Positions 1 through 8,424 of a DNA stretch of 64,000 bases are shown one piece after another. Numbering within the stretch: the first letter of the stretch is position 1; every line of letters starts with the position of its first letter. Below the pieces are notes generated by a model that saw nothing but the letters and a program-made list of their open reading frames with translations, did no database searches and was not told where the DNA came from. The stretch comes from Nocardioides eburneiflavus (lineage in GTDB: Bacteria; Actinomycetota; Actinomycetes; Propionibacteriales; Nocardioidaceae): contig NZ_SRRO01000001.1 in NCBI RefSeq assembly GCF_004785795.1, forward strand, positions 1,550,001 through 1,614,000, in the 5' to 3' direction. Position numbers and translations under genes: made by a program.

Positions 1-2
1 AC

Positions 3-386
3 CTGGAGCCGTTCCTCGCCGACCTCGAGGCGGTCGACCTCGACCAGCCGCTGCGGCAGCGGCTCACCGACGTCTGCGCGCGGTTGCAGGAGCGCTTCCG
101 CGGGATCTTCGCCCTCATGACCGCGATGGGGATGGTCGGTCCTCCGAAGGCGCACCGCCACATGGAGGAGGGGCGTCGGCGTGCGGAGCGGGTCATGGTC
201 GCCGTCGTCGAGCCCGACGCCGACCTGCTCACCTGCACCCCGGAGCAGCTCGTGCACATGCTCCGGATGCTGACCTTCTCCGGCACCCACCCGCACATCA
301 GCGACGGGCACCTGCTCACTCCCGAGCAGATCGTCGGGACGCTGCTCGACGGCGTGCTGAAGCCCAGGGCGGGGGAGGACTCCTGA
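3..386 (+). CDS. TetR-family transcriptional regulator, C-terminal part (5' end outside window)
   Basis: The open frame runs in from the left edge, so the start and the N-terminal helix-turn-helix are not visible. The visible part is a helical ligand-binding-type domain typical of TetR C-termini. Its stop codon overlaps the ATG of the first ABC-exporter gene (TGATG), so the genes are co-transcribed and translationally coupled. TetR regulators placed like this usually repress the downstream exporter and release on binding its substrate. The TetR assignment is inferred from the helical pattern and the context. Operator sites would lie outside the window. Confidence 0.6.
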   Translation: MEPFLADLEAVDLDQPLRQRLTDVCARLQERFRGIFALMTAMGMVGPPKAHRHMEEGRRRAERVMVAVVEPDADLLTCTPEQLVHMLRMLTFSGTHPHISDGHLLTPEQIVGTLLDGVLKPRAGEDS

Positions 387-2119
387 TGCTGCTCCGACTC
401 GTCCGCACCTACCTCCGGCCGTACGCCGCACCGCTCGCCGCCGTCGTCGCGCTGCAGTTCGTCGGCACGATGGCCGCGCTCTACCTGCCGAGCCTCAACG
501 CCGACATCATCGACAACGGCGTCGTCACCGGCGACACCGGCTACATCGTGCGCCACGGCGGCCTGATGCTCCTGGTCTCGCTGGTCCAGGTCGTCTGCTC
601 GATCGCCGCGGTGTGGTTCTCCGCGCGCAACGCGATGGGCTTCGGCCGCGACCTCCGGGCGGCGATCTTCCACCGGGTCGGGAGGTTCTCGGCCCGCGAG
701 GTGCAGCACTTCGGTGCCCCGTCGCTGATCACCCGCGAGACCAACGACGTCCAACAGGTGCAGATGCTCGTCCTGATGGGCGGCACGCTGATGGTGTCGG
801 CGCCGATCATGATGGTCGGCGGCATCATCATGGCTGCCCGCGAGGACATCGGGCTGTCGTGGCTGGTCCTGGCGGTGGTGCCGGTCCTCGGCGTCTCGAT
901 CGGGCTGCTCGTGCGCCAGATGGTGCCGAGCTTCCGGCTGATGCAGGAGCGCATCGACGAGGTCAACCGGCTGCTGCGCGAGCAGATCACGGGCGTACGG
1001 GTGGTGCGGGCCTTCGTCCGCGAGGACCACGAGACCCGACGTTTCGGCGACGCCAACGCGGAGCTGACCGACGTGGCGATCCGGGCCGGTCGCTGGCAGG
1101 CGGCGATGTTCCCGACGGTGATGATCGTGGCCAACGTCGCCACCGTCGGCGTGCTGTGGTTCGGCGGGCACCGTGTCGAGGACGGCCAGATGGAGGTCGG
1201 CGCCCTCACCGCCTACATCTCCTACCTCATGCAGATCGTGATGTCGGTGATGATGGCGATGTTCATGCTGATGATGGTGCCGCGCGCCTCGGTGTGCGCC
1301 GACCGGATCACCGAGGTGCTCGACACCGAGTCGTCGGTCCCGCCGCCCGCCGACCCCGTCACGGACCTCCCCGAGCGGCTGACCCTCGAGCTCGACGGCG
1401 TCACCTACGCCTACCCCGGCGCCGACCAGCCGGTGCTGCGCGAGGTCTCGCTGTCCGCCGCTCCGGGCGAGACCGTGGCGATCGTCGGGTCGACCGGTGC
1501 CGGCAAGTCCACCCTGGTCAACCTGGTGCCGCGCCTGTTCGACGCAACCGGAGGAGCCGTACGGGTGGGCGGGGTCGACGTTCGTGAGGTCGCCCCCGAG
1601 ACGCTCTGGTCGCAGCTCGGCCTGGTCCCGCAGAAGGCGTTCCTCTTCCGCGGGACGATCGCCGACAACCTCCGCTACGGCAAGCCCGACGCCACCGAGG
1701 AGGAGATGTGGGCGGCCCTCGACGTCGCCCAGGCTCGGGACTTCGTCGAGGCGATGCCCGACGGGCTCGACTCCGAGGTCGCACAGGGCGGGTCCAGCCT
1801 CAGCGGCGGGCAGCGGCAACGGATGGCCATCGCGCGAGCGGTGGTCCGCCGGCCGCGGATCTACCTCTTCGACGACTCCTTCTCCGCCCTCGACCTCACC
1901 ACCGACGCCCGCCTGCGGGCGGCGCTGCGCCCGGTGACGCGCGACTCGGCGGTCGTCATCGTCGCGCAGCGCGTCGCCACGATCCGCCACGCGGACCGCA
2001 TCGTGGTGCTGGACGACGGCACGGTCGTCGGCACCGGCACCCACGACGAGCTGCTCGAGACGTGCCCGACCTACCAGGAGATCGTCCGGTCCCAGCTGAC
2101 CGCGGAGGAGGTGGCATGA
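386..2119 (+). CDS. ABC exporter half-transporter, degenerate-site subunit (heterodimeric multidrug type)
   Basis: A 577-residue fused permease-ATPase: six hydrophobic segments in residues 1-310, then a nucleotide-binding domain. Walker A reads GSTGAGKST and the signature is canonical (SLSGGQ). Walker B reads YLFDDS, so Asp497 sits where the catalytic Glu is expected. That is the hallmark of the non-hydrolytic site in heterodimeric exporters such as TM287/288 and BmrCD. The partner begins at the overlapping ATGA and has the catalytic Glu but an altered signature, which fits an obligate heterodimer. The upstream TetR gene and type-IV exporter architecture suggest drug or lipid export. The substrate cannot be told from sequence. 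Confidence 0.9.
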   Translation: MLLRLVRTYLRPYAAPLAAVVALQFVGTMAALYLPSLNADIIDNGVVTGDTGYIVRHGGLMLLVSLVQVVCSIAAVWFSARNAMGFGRDLRAAIFHRVGRFSAREVQHFGAPSLITRETNDVQQVQMLVLMGGTLMVSAPIMMVGGIIMAAREDIGLSWLVLAVVPVLGVSIGLLVRQMVPSFRLMQERIDEVNRLLREQITGVRVVRAFVREDHETRRFGDANAELTDVAIRAGRWQAAMFPTVMIVANVATVGVLWFGGHRVEDGQMEVGALTAYISYLMQIVMSVMMAMFMLMMVPRASVCADRITEVLDTESSVPPPADPVTDLPERLTLELDGVTYAYPGADQPVLREVSLSAAPGETVAIVGSTGAGKSTLVNLVPRLFDATGGAVRVGGVDVREVAPETLWSQLGLVPQKAFLFRGTIADNLRYGKPDATEEEMWAALDVAQARDFVEAMPDGLDSEVAQGGSSLSGGQRQRMAIARAVVRRPRIYLFDDSFSALDLTTDARLRAALRPVTRDSAVVIVAQRVATIRHADRIVVLDDGTVVGTGTHDELLETCPTYQEIVRSQLTAEEVA

Positions 2120-4128
2120 CCACCCAGACGTCACCGCCCAAGGACGGGCAGCTGAAGGAGACCGAGCGCATCCAGTCCGGGCCCGGCCCTGGTCGCGGCC
2201 CGATGGGCGGGGGGATGATCGGCCAGAAGGCCGACACCTTCTGGCCCTCCCTCAAGCGGCTCCTCGCGCGCCTGCACCCCGAGCGCGCCAAGGCGTACGC
2301 CGTGCTGGTCCTCACCGTGCTCAGCGTCGCCGCCATGGCGGTCGGTCCATGGATCCTCGGCCGCGCCACCGACCTCGTCTTCGCCGGCCTCATCGGCAAG
2401 GACGTGCTCGCGTCCGGCGCCACGCAGGAGCAGGCGGTCGAGGCGCTGCGGGCGCAGGGCGAGGACGACCGCGCCGACATGCTCGCCGCGATGGACCTGA
2501 CCGACGGCGTCGACTTCTCCGCCGTCGCCGACGTGCTCCTCGTCGTGCTCGCCGTCTACGTCGCCGCGTCCCTGCTGGCGTGGCTCGGCGGCTGGCTGCT
2601 CAACGACGTCGTCCAGCACACCGTGCTGCGGATGCGCTCGGAGGTCGAGGACAAGGTGCACCGGCTGCCGCTGGGCTACTTCGACAAGCAGCCGCGCGGC
2701 GAGCTGCTCAGCCGCGTCACCAACGACATCGACAACATCAGCCAGACCCTGCAGCAGACGATGAGCCAGATGCTCAACTCGCTGCTCACGGTCCTCGCGG
2801 TGCTGGCGATGATGTTCTGGATCTCCCCGGTGCTGGCGATGGTCGCGCTGGTCTCGGTGCCGATCTCGATGTGGGTCACGAGTGCGGTGATGAAGCGCTC
2901 GCAGGGCATGTTCATCCAGCAGTGGCGGCGCACGGGCACGCTCAACGCCCACATCGAGGAGACCTTCTCCGGGCACGCGATCGTCAAGGTCTTCGGCCGG
3001 CAGGCCGAGGCCGAGCGGGTCTTCGCCGAGCAGAACGACGAGCTCTACAAGGCGTCCTACGGCGCGCAGTTCGTCAGCGGGCTGATCATGCCGATCATGA
3101 TGTTCGTCGGGAACCTCAACTACGTCGTCATCGCCGTCCTCGGCGGTCTCCGCGTCGCCAGCGGCACCATGTCGCTGGGCGACGTGCAGGCGTTCATCCA
3201 GTACTCCCGGCAGTTCACCCAGCCCCTCACCCAGGTGGCCTCGATGCTCAACCTGCTCCAGTCGGGCGTCGCGTCGGCCGAGCGGGTCTTCGAGCTGCTC
3301 GACGCTGGCGAGGAGTCGGCGGACGCCACCGGGCGTACGGCGAGCGCTGCCGACGCGCGCGGCGAGGTCCGCTTCGAGGACGTGTCGTTCTCCTACGACC
3401 CCGAGCGACCGCTCATCGAGCACCTGTCGCTGGTCGCCGAGCCCGGCCACACCGTCGCGATCGTCGGCCCCACCGGCGCCGCGAAGACGACCATGGTCAA
3501 CCTCGTGATGCGCTTCTACGACCCGCAGTCCGGGCGCATCCTCATCGACGGCGTCGACGTCACCTCGATCCCGCGCGGCGTGCTCCGCAGCCGCATCGGC
3601 ATGGTGCTCCAGGACACCTGGCTCTTCGCCGGGACGATCCGCGACAACATCGCCTACGGCCGGCCCGACGCGGGCGAGGAGCACATCCTCGAGGCGGCTC
3701 GGGCGACCTTCGTCGACCGCTTCGTGCACTCGCTGCCCGACGGCTACGACACGGTGATCGACGAGGACGGCTCGAACCTGTCGGCGGGGGAGCGCCAGCT
3801 CGTCACCATCGCCCGGGCGTTCCTCAAGGACCCGGCGCTGCTGATCCTCGACGAGGCGACCTCGTCGGTCGACACCCGCACCGAGCTGCTGCTCCAGCAC
3901 GCGATGGCTGCGCTGCGCTCGGACCGCACGTCGTTCGTGATCGCCCACCGGCTCTCCACGATCCGCGACGCGGACCTGATCCTCGTGATGGAGGACGGCT
4001 CGATCGTGGAGCAGGGCTCTCACGAGGAGCTGCTCGAGGTCGACGGTGCCTACGCCCGGCTCTACCGCTCGCAGTTCGAGGCGGCGGTCGAGGATCCCGT
4101 CGGACGAGGTCCGGGCTTAACCCGTTGA
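2116..4128 (+). CDS. ABC exporter half-transporter, catalytic-site subunit with variant Walker A
   Basis: A 670-residue partner of the preceding subunit. The ATG at 2116 overlaps the previous stop (ATGA) and gives the expected length. A Gly/Met/Pro-rich N-terminal extension of about 40 residues precedes six membrane segments with a long loop after the first. In the ATPase domain, Walker B is LLILDEATS with the catalytic Glu, and the signature is LSAGERQ instead of LSGGQ, as is usual for this subunit in heterodimers. The oddity is Walker A, which reads GPTGAAKTT at residues 451-459: the Gly before the invariant Lys457 is Ala456. DNA at 3466-3492 supports this directly. The substitution could slow nucleotide binding, or it may be tolerated. 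Confidence 0.9.
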   Translation: MTTQTSPPKDGQLKETERIQSGPGPGRGPMGGGMIGQKADTFWPSLKRLLARLHPERAKAYAVLVLTVLSVAAMAVGPWILGRATDLVFAGLIGKDVLASGATQEQAVEALRAQGEDDRADMLAAMDLTDGVDFSAVADVLLVVLAVYVAASLLAWLGGWLLNDVVQHTVLRMRSEVEDKVHRLPLGYFDKQPRGELLSRVTNDIDNISQTLQQTMSQMLNSLLTVLAVLAMMFWISPVLAMVALVSVPISMWVTSAVMKRSQGMFIQQWRRTGTLNAHIEETFSGHAIVKVFGRQAEAERVFAEQNDELYKASYGAQFVSGLIMPIMMFVGNLNYVVIAVLGGLRVASGTMSLGDVQAFIQYSRQFTQPLTQVASMLNLLQSGVASAERVFELLDAGEESADATGRTASAADARGEVRFEDVSFSYDPERPLIEHLSLVAEPGHTVAIVGPTGAAKTTMVNLVMRFYDPQSGRILIDGVDVTSIPRGVLRSRIGMVLQDTWLFAGTIRDNIAYGRPDAGEEHILEAARATFVDRFVHSLPDGYDTVIDEDGSNLSAGERQLVTIARAFLKDPALLILDEATSSVDTRTELLLQHAMAALRSDRTSFVIAHRLSTIRDADLILVMEDGSIVEQGSHEELLEVDGAYARLYRSQFEAAVEDPVGRGPGLTR

Positions 4129-4153
4129 GCGGCTCCGCCGGCCGACGTACGGT
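4125..4153 (+). promoter_or_regulatory. Predicted sigma70-type promoter for the leader-ORF transcript
   Basis: TTGAGC at 4125-4130 and TACGGT at 4148-4153 are separated by exactly 17 bases, matching the actinobacterial housekeeping pattern (TTGACN / TANNNT). The -35 hexamer overlaps the stop codon of the ABC gene, so this promoter would make a transcript independent of the exporter operon, starting near 4160. Prediction only. Confidence 0.4.
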
Positions 4154-4184
4154 GGTCGCACACAGAAGGGAGGTGATCCGGAGA

Positions 4185-4223
4185 ATGAGTTCTTTTCGGA
4201 TGAGTGAGGTGGCTGCCCGCTAG
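4185..4223 (+). CDS. Candidate 12-codon leader peptide with an exceptionally strong ribosome-binding site
   Basis: The ORF encodes MSSFRMSEVAAR. It is preceded, five bases upstream of the ATG, by GGGAGGTGATCC at 4168-4179; 11 of these bases are an exact complement of the 16S rRNA 3' tail, far beyond the usual SD match here. The stop codon lies in the loop of a 7-bp perfect hairpin (4211-4229), and a larger hairpin follows at 4261-4341. This layout (promoter, strong SD, short ORF, stop in a hairpin, large downstream hairpin) is typical of ribosome-mediated attenuators or small-protein mRNAs. The peptide also resembles the first residues of MerR-type regulators, so it could be the relic of such a gene. 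No peptide family was recognised. Confidence 0.4.
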   Translation: MSSFRMSEVAAR

Positions 4224-4229
4224 GCAGCC
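4211..4229 (+). promoter_or_regulatory. Hairpin overlapping the leader-peptide stop codon
   Basis: GGCTGCC at 4211-4217 pairs perfectly with GGCAGCC at 4223-4229 around a five-base loop that contains most of the TAG stop. A ribosome terminating here would melt the stem, so translation of the leader ORF can in principle change the downstream RNA fold. Confidence 0.4.
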
Positions 4230-4260
4230 CCGGTCCGCCGACAGCTGCCGGCGAATCCAC

Positions 4261-4341
4261 TGCAGCCACCCGACCCGCAGGCCCCCGGTGTCATCCCCCG
4301 GGGCCCCTCCCAGAGGGGCAGCAGGCCTGCGGGTCGCTGCA
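4261..4341 (+). terminator. Large compound hairpin downstream of the leader ORF (terminator or regulatory fold)
   Basis: CGACCCGCAGGCC at 4271-4283 is an exact 13-base reverse complement of 4324-4336. The stem can be extended by TGCAG/CTGCA (4261-4265, 4337-4341) across a bulge. A nested hairpin (GCCCCT...AGGGGC, about 4303-4319) sits in the loop. There is no U-tract. It could end the leader transcript or act as an attenuator. Confidence 0.45.
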
Positions 4342-4371
4342 TGTCCGGGAGTCGTACGGCGCTGCTGGCCA

Positions 4372-4472
4372 CGGGGGTAGTCCAGTGGGAAGTGGCTGGT
4401 TACCGGGGTGGTCCAGTGGGCTCTGGTCGTGGTCCGGCCCGATGTGCGACCAGATTCCACTGGACTACCCCG
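4372..4472. repeat. Three-copy GGGGTRGTCCAGTGG motif, two direct and one inverted
   Basis: The motif occurs at 4374-4390, at 4405-4420 and, inverted, at 4455-4471. Copies one and three can form a long stem of about 16 bp enclosing copy two. No gene was found in the rest of 4230-4578. Possible roles are a transcription-factor site array, a terminator or a REP-like element. Confidence 0.5.
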
Positions 4473-4578
4473 CCCCCGGGGCGGCTGCCCGGACGGCATG
4501 CCGTACGGCCTCCCGCGACCGCCAGATGTGGCCCAGGTCTCGTCGCGCTCTGGTGGCCTGCGCGGCCCCGCCGACATA

Positions 4579-4613
4579 TGGTTGCAAACAACAACTATTG
4601 TGTTTCGCAACCA
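4579..4613. promoter_or_regulatory. Palindromic operator upstream of the MFS-MarR operon
   Basis: TGGTTGC at 4579-4585 and GCAACCA at 4607-4613 form a perfect 7-bp dyad, with partly matching AAA/TTT extensions inside. The enclosed stretch is the only AT-rich segment nearby and sits 18 bases before the GTG start at 4631. A co-encoded MarR protein at the end of the operon makes it the likely autoregulatory site. Confidence 0.6.
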
Positions 4614-4630
4614 CGACTCGAAGGAACGCC

Positions 4631-6214
4631 GTGACCCAGGCTCCCACCGTCACCGCCGAGCAGAGCGGGGAGATGAGCCACCGCGAGGTGCTCGAGGCCC
4701 TCAGCGGGCTCCTCCTCGCGATGTTCGTCGCGATGCTCTCCAGCACGATCGTCAGCAACGCGCTGCCGACCATCGTCGACGACCTCGAGGGCAGTCAGAC
4801 CGGCTACACCTGGGTCGTCGTCGCCACGATGCTCGCGATGACCGCGACCACGCCGATCTGGGGCAAGTTCGCCGACATGTTCAACAAGAAGACCCTCGTG
4901 CAGAGTGCGCTGGTGATCTTCTCCATCGGGTCGCTCATCGCCGGGTTCGCGCCGTCGATGGAGGTGCTCATCGGTGCCCGCGTCGTCCAGGGCCTCGGCG
5001 TCGGCGGTCTCACCGCGCTGGTCCAGGTCGTCATCGCCACGATGGTCTCCCCGCGCGAGCGAGGTCGATACAGCGGCTACATCGGGGCGGTCTTCGCCCT
5101 CGCGACGGTCAGCGGCCCCCTCGTCGGCGGCGTCCTGGTCGACACCGTGGGCTGGCGTTGGTGCTTCTTCGCCGGGCTCCCGGTGGCGGCTCTCGCCTTC
5201 GTCGTCCTCCAGCGCACCCTGCACCTCCCGGTCGTGAAGCGCGAGGTGTCGATCGACTACCTCGGCGCCTTCCTGCTGGTCGGCGGCGTCTCGATCCTGC
5301 TGATCTGGATGTCGCTCGGGGGGCAGGACTTCGACTGGATCTCGTGGACCAGCGGGGCGCTGGTGGTCGGCGCGGTCGTGGTCGTCGCCGCAGCTGTCCA
5401 CGTCGAGGCCAACGTCGCCGTCGACCCCGTGATCCCGCTGCGCCTGTTCCGTGAGCGCACCCTGACGCTCGCGACCGTCGCGTCGGTGCTGATCGGCGTC
5501 GCGATGTTCGGCTCGACGGTGTATCTCAGCCTCTACTTCCAGCGCGCCAAGGACATGAGCCCCACCGAGGCCGGCCTGATGTCGATCTGCATGGTCGGCG
5601 GCCTCCTCGTCTCGAGCATCCTGAGCGGCCGCATCATCACCGCCACCGGCCTCTGGAAGCGCTGGCTCGTCGGCGGCATGGTCCTCGTCATCGCCGGCAT
5701 CGCGCTGCTCTCGACCATCGACGCCTCGACCTCGCTGTGGCGCACCGGCGTCTACATGGCGGTGCTCGGTCTCGGCCTCGGCGCCACCATGCAGAACCTC
5801 GTCCTCGCCGTGCAGAACACGATCGCGCTCTCCGACATGGGCGCCGGCTCCTCGGTGGTGGCGTTCTTCCGCTCGCTCGGCGGCTCGATCGGCATCGCGG
5901 CGCTCGGCGCCGTGCTGGCCCACCAGGTCGCCGACGCGGTGCAGTCGGGGCTGACCCGGCTGCTGGCCACCCACCCGGAGTACGCCGAGGCCGTCGGGCA
6001 CGACACCGGCGGCATCCCGGACGTCTCCGACCTGCCGGCACCGGTGCGCGCGATCTTCGAGAGCGCCTTCGGCGACGCGACCGGGCACATCTTCCTCGTC
6101 GCCCTGCCGTTCGCCGTGGGCGCGCTGGTCGCCGTGCTCTTCATCAGGGAAGTGCCCCTGCGCACGTCCGTGAAGCGCGAGGATGAGCTCATGGCGGAAG
6201 CTCCCCAGGCATGA
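4631..6214 (+). CDS. MFS drug:H+ antiporter, DHA2 (14-helix) family
   Basis: A 527-residue polytopic membrane protein starting at GTG 4631, preceded by AAGGAA. The longer open frame upstream is not protein-like and crosses the operator. About 14 hydrophobic segments are visible. The motif-A-like loop GKFADMFNKK (near residue 80) and the helix-5 motif-C-like stretch SGPLVGG mark the EmrB/QacA-type DHA2 family of proton-coupled drug exporters. The gene overlaps the following MarR regulator (ATGA), forming a substrate-inducible efflux operon. The identity of the exported compound is unknown. Confidence 0.9.
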   Translation: MTQAPTVTAEQSGEMSHREVLEALSGLLLAMFVAMLSSTIVSNALPTIVDDLEGSQTGYTWVVVATMLAMTATTPIWGKFADMFNKKTLVQSALVIFSIGSLIAGFAPSMEVLIGARVVQGLGVGGLTALVQVVIATMVSPRERGRYSGYIGAVFALATVSGPLVGGVLVDTVGWRWCFFAGLPVAALAFVVLQRTLHLPVVKREVSIDYLGAFLLVGGVSILLIWMSLGGQDFDWISWTSGALVVGAVVVVAAAVHVEANVAVDPVIPLRLFRERTLTLATVASVLIGVAMFGSTVYLSLYFQRAKDMSPTEAGLMSICMVGGLLVSSILSGRIITATGLWKRWLVGGMVLVIAGIALLSTIDASTSLWRTGVYMAVLGLGLGATMQNLVLAVQNTIALSDMGAGSSVVAFFRSLGGSIGIAALGAVLAHQVADAVQSGLTRLLATHPEYAEAVGHDTGGIPDVSDLPAPVRAIFESAFGDATGHIFLVALPFAVGALVAVLFIREVPLRTSVKREDELMAEAPQA

Positions 6215-6675
6215 GCGCGGCATCGACCACGACGACGGCGAGGTACGAGGACCTGCGCCGCATCGAGGCGGAGGTCGGGACGTTGATCCGCCGGGTCAAG
6301 CGGGTGATGGGCGAACGGGCGCGTGAGGTCCACCCCGACCTGCACCCGATGACCTACTTCATCCTCACGCACCTGGCCAAGCACGGGCCGATGCGTGCGG
6401 CCGACCTGTCCGACGCCTTCGGCATGGACAAGGGCGGCGTCAGCCGGCAGGTGCAGACGCTCGTCGACCTCGGCCTGGTCGAGCGTCGGCCGGCGGCCGA
6501 GGACCGTCGCGCCGTCCTGCTCGACGCCAGCGACGAGGGGCGTACGCGCCTCGAGACCATGGCTCGCAGCCGCAGCGACCGCTTCGACCGGCGCCTGGGG
6601 GCGTGGAGCGACGAGGAGCTGTCCGCGTTCGCGGCGCAGCTGGCGGCGTACAACCAGGCCCTCAGCGACGACTGA
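6211..6675 (+). CDS. MarR-family transcriptional regulator
   Basis: 154 residues. The winged-helix core spans about residues 45-120: MRAADLSDAFGMDKGGVSRQ is the recognition helix region, followed by the wing with the family-typical R-x-x-x-x-D-R-R pattern (RRPAAEDRRA). The ATG overlaps the exporter stop codon. It probably represses its own operon through the dyad at 4579-4613 and is released by an exporter substrate, as is common for MarR/EmrR proteins. The dimerising helices at both ends are intact and the length is normal. Confidence 0.9.
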   Translation: MSAASTTTTARYEDLRRIEAEVGTLIRRVKRVMGERAREVHPDLHPMTYFILTHLAKHGPMRAADLSDAFGMDKGGVSRQVQTLVDLGLVERRPAAEDRRAVLLDASDEGRTRLETMARSRSDRFDRRLGAWSDEELSAFAAQLAAYNQALSDD

Positions 6676-6689
6676 TCCGCTCCACGGCA

Positions 6690-6754
6690 GGTATCTGAGG
6701 ACGACCTGGTAGGCGAATCGGCCAGATCGCCTACCAGTTCGTCCTCAGATATCC
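6690..6754. terminator. Long inverted repeat between convergent genes (likely bidirectional terminator)
   Basis: The arms of about 27 bp, 6690-6719 and 6725-6754, are complementary with one mismatch and a one-base indel (GGTATCTGAGGACGA against TCGTCCTCAGATATCC at the ends). It fills the gap between the marR stop and the stop of the minus-strand glucosidase. There is no T-run, as is usual for terminators in high-GC actinobacteria. Confidence 0.6.
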
Positions 6755-6780
6755 GGGTCCGTACGTCGGCGGGCTGGCCG

Positions 6781-8385
6781 TCAGCGCAGCCAGGCAGCCG
6801 TGTCGGCGGGCAGCTTGCCGTCCTCGACAGGTCCGCTGGCGAGGAGCAGCTCGCCCTCGGGCAGCTCGACCGGGGCGTCGCCGCAGTTGAGCACGACGGT
6901 GAGCGGACCGCGACGGAGCACCAGCGCGTCCGGGCCTGCCTCCAGGACCTCGACCTCGTCGCCCGCGGTCCAGGCGAACTCGCGGCGCGCGCGCAGCGCC
7001 TCGCGGTAGAACTCCAGCGTCGACGACGGGTCGCCGGTCTGGGCCTCGACCGTCAGCGCCGCCCAGTCCGCCGGCTGCGGGATCCACGGCTGCTCGGCGC
7101 CGGGGCCGAAGCCGTACGGCGCCTCGGTGCCGCTCCACGGGATCGGGACGCGGCAACCGTCGCGGCCGACCTCGCCGGTGCGGAGGAAGGACGGGTCCTG
7201 CCGGTGCTCGGGGGCGACGTCGACCTGCTCGAGGCCGAGCTCCTCACCCTGGTAGAGGTAGCTCGAGCCGGGCAGGGCGAGCATGGCGAGCGTCGCCGCC
7301 CGGCCGCGGGCCAGGCCCTGCTCGCCGCCGCCGTAGCGGGTCACGTGACGCGTCACGTCGTGGTTGCTGAGCACCCAGGTCGGCGAGGCGTCGGTCTGCT
7401 CGATGGAGGCGAGCGTGTCGGTGATGACCTCGGCGAAGGTCTCGGCCGACCACTCGGCGAGCAGCCAGGCGAAGTTGAAGGTCTGGTCGAGCTCGTCGGG
7501 TCGGACGAAGGCGGCCATCGACTCGACCGTCGAGGTCCACGCCTCGGCGACGGCCATCCGGTCGGCGCCGTACTCGTCGAGGATCTGGTGCCACCGGCGG
7601 TAGACCTCGTGCACCTCGGGCTGGTCCCACATGGGCTCGTCGCGGACGGTGCGCTCGACCATCTCGGAGTCCCCGGCGCGACCCTGCGGGGAACCCGCGG
7701 TCTCGTCCTCGGCCACGACCTGGTCGCGCAGCGAGGCCTCCTTGAAGAGGCCGTGCGCCACGTCGACGCGGAAGCCGTCCACCCCGCGCTCGAGCCAGAA
7801 GCGCAGCACGCCCTCGAACATCGCGGGAACCTCGGGGTTGCGCCAGTCGAGGTCGGGCTGCGTGGAGTCGAAGAGGTGGAGGTACCACTGGCCATCGTCG
7901 ACCTGCGTCCACGCGGGGCCGCCGAAGACCGACGCCCAGTTGTTCGGCGGGTTGCCGTCCTCGCTGTCGCGGAACAGGTAGCGCGCGCGCTCGGGGCTGC
8001 CCGGCCCGGCGGCCAGCGCCGCCTTGAACCACTCGTGCTCGTCGGAGGTGTGGTTGGGCACGAGGTCCACCACGACCCGCAGGCCGAGCTCGTGGGCGCG
8101 GGCGACCAGGTCGTCGGCGTCGGACAGGCTGCCGAACAGCGGGTCGACGTCGCAGTAGTCGGCGACGTCGTAGCCGTGGTCGTGCTGCGGGGAGGTGTAG
8201 AAGGGCGTGATCCACAGCGCGTCGACGCCGAGGTCGGCGAGGTGGGGCAGGCGGGACGTGATGCCGGGCAGGTCGCCGATGCCGTCGCCGTCGCTGTCGG
8301 CGAAGCTGCGGACGTAGACCTGGTACACGACGGCGTTGCGCCACCAGAAGGTCCTTGGATCGTTAAAATCGGCCATGCGCACCAT
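6781..8385 (-). CDS. Alpha-glucosidase / oligo-1,6-glucosidase (GH13)
   Basis: A GH13 alpha-amylase superfamily enzyme of 534 residues that hydrolyses alpha-glucosidic bonds of maltose- or isomaltose-type oligosaccharides in the cytoplasm; no signal peptide is seen. All four conserved regions are present: DLVPNHTSDEH, GFRVDVAHG (nucleophile Asp), VAEAW (acid/base Glu) and LSNHDVTRH (transition-state Asp). The start is either the ATG at 8385 or, more likely, the ATG at 8376, because GAGAAG sits nine bases before the latter. It is monocistronic, and no sugar transporter or LacI gene is adjacent. Confidence 0.9.
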   Translation of the reverse strand: MVRMADFNDPRTFWWRNAVVYQVYVRSFADSDGDGIGDLPGITSRLPHLADLGVDALWITPFYTSPQHDHGYDVADYCDVDPLFGSLSDADDLVARAHELGLRVVVDLVPNHTSDEHEWFKAALAAGPGSPERARYLFRDSEDGNPPNNWASVFGGPAWTQVDDGQWYLHLFDSTQPDLDWRNPEVPAMFEGVLRFWLERGVDGFRVDVAHGLFKEASLRDQVVAEDETAGSPQGRAGDSEMVERTVRDEPMWDQPEVHEVYRRWHQILDEYGADRMAVAEAWTSTVESMAAFVRPDELDQTFNFAWLLAEWSAETFAEVITDTLASIEQTDASPTWVLSNHDVTRHVTRYGGGEQGLARGRAATLAMLALPGSSYLYQGEELGLEQVDVAPEHRQDPSFLRTGEVGRDGCRVPIPWSGTEAPYGFGPGAEQPWIPQPADWAALTVEAQTGDPSSTLEFYREALRARREFAWTAGDEVEVLEAGPDALVLRRGPLTVVLNCGDAPVELPEGELLLASGPVEDGKLPADTAAWLR

Positions 8386-8424
8386 CTTCTCAACACCCTC
8401 GGGGTCGCGGTCAAGACCGCGCGG

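Noticed and set aside
4185..4223. The 12-codon ORF as the start of an intact MerR-family regulator
   Set aside because: The stop codon follows after 12 codons and no frame resumes a MerR helix-turn-helix downstream.
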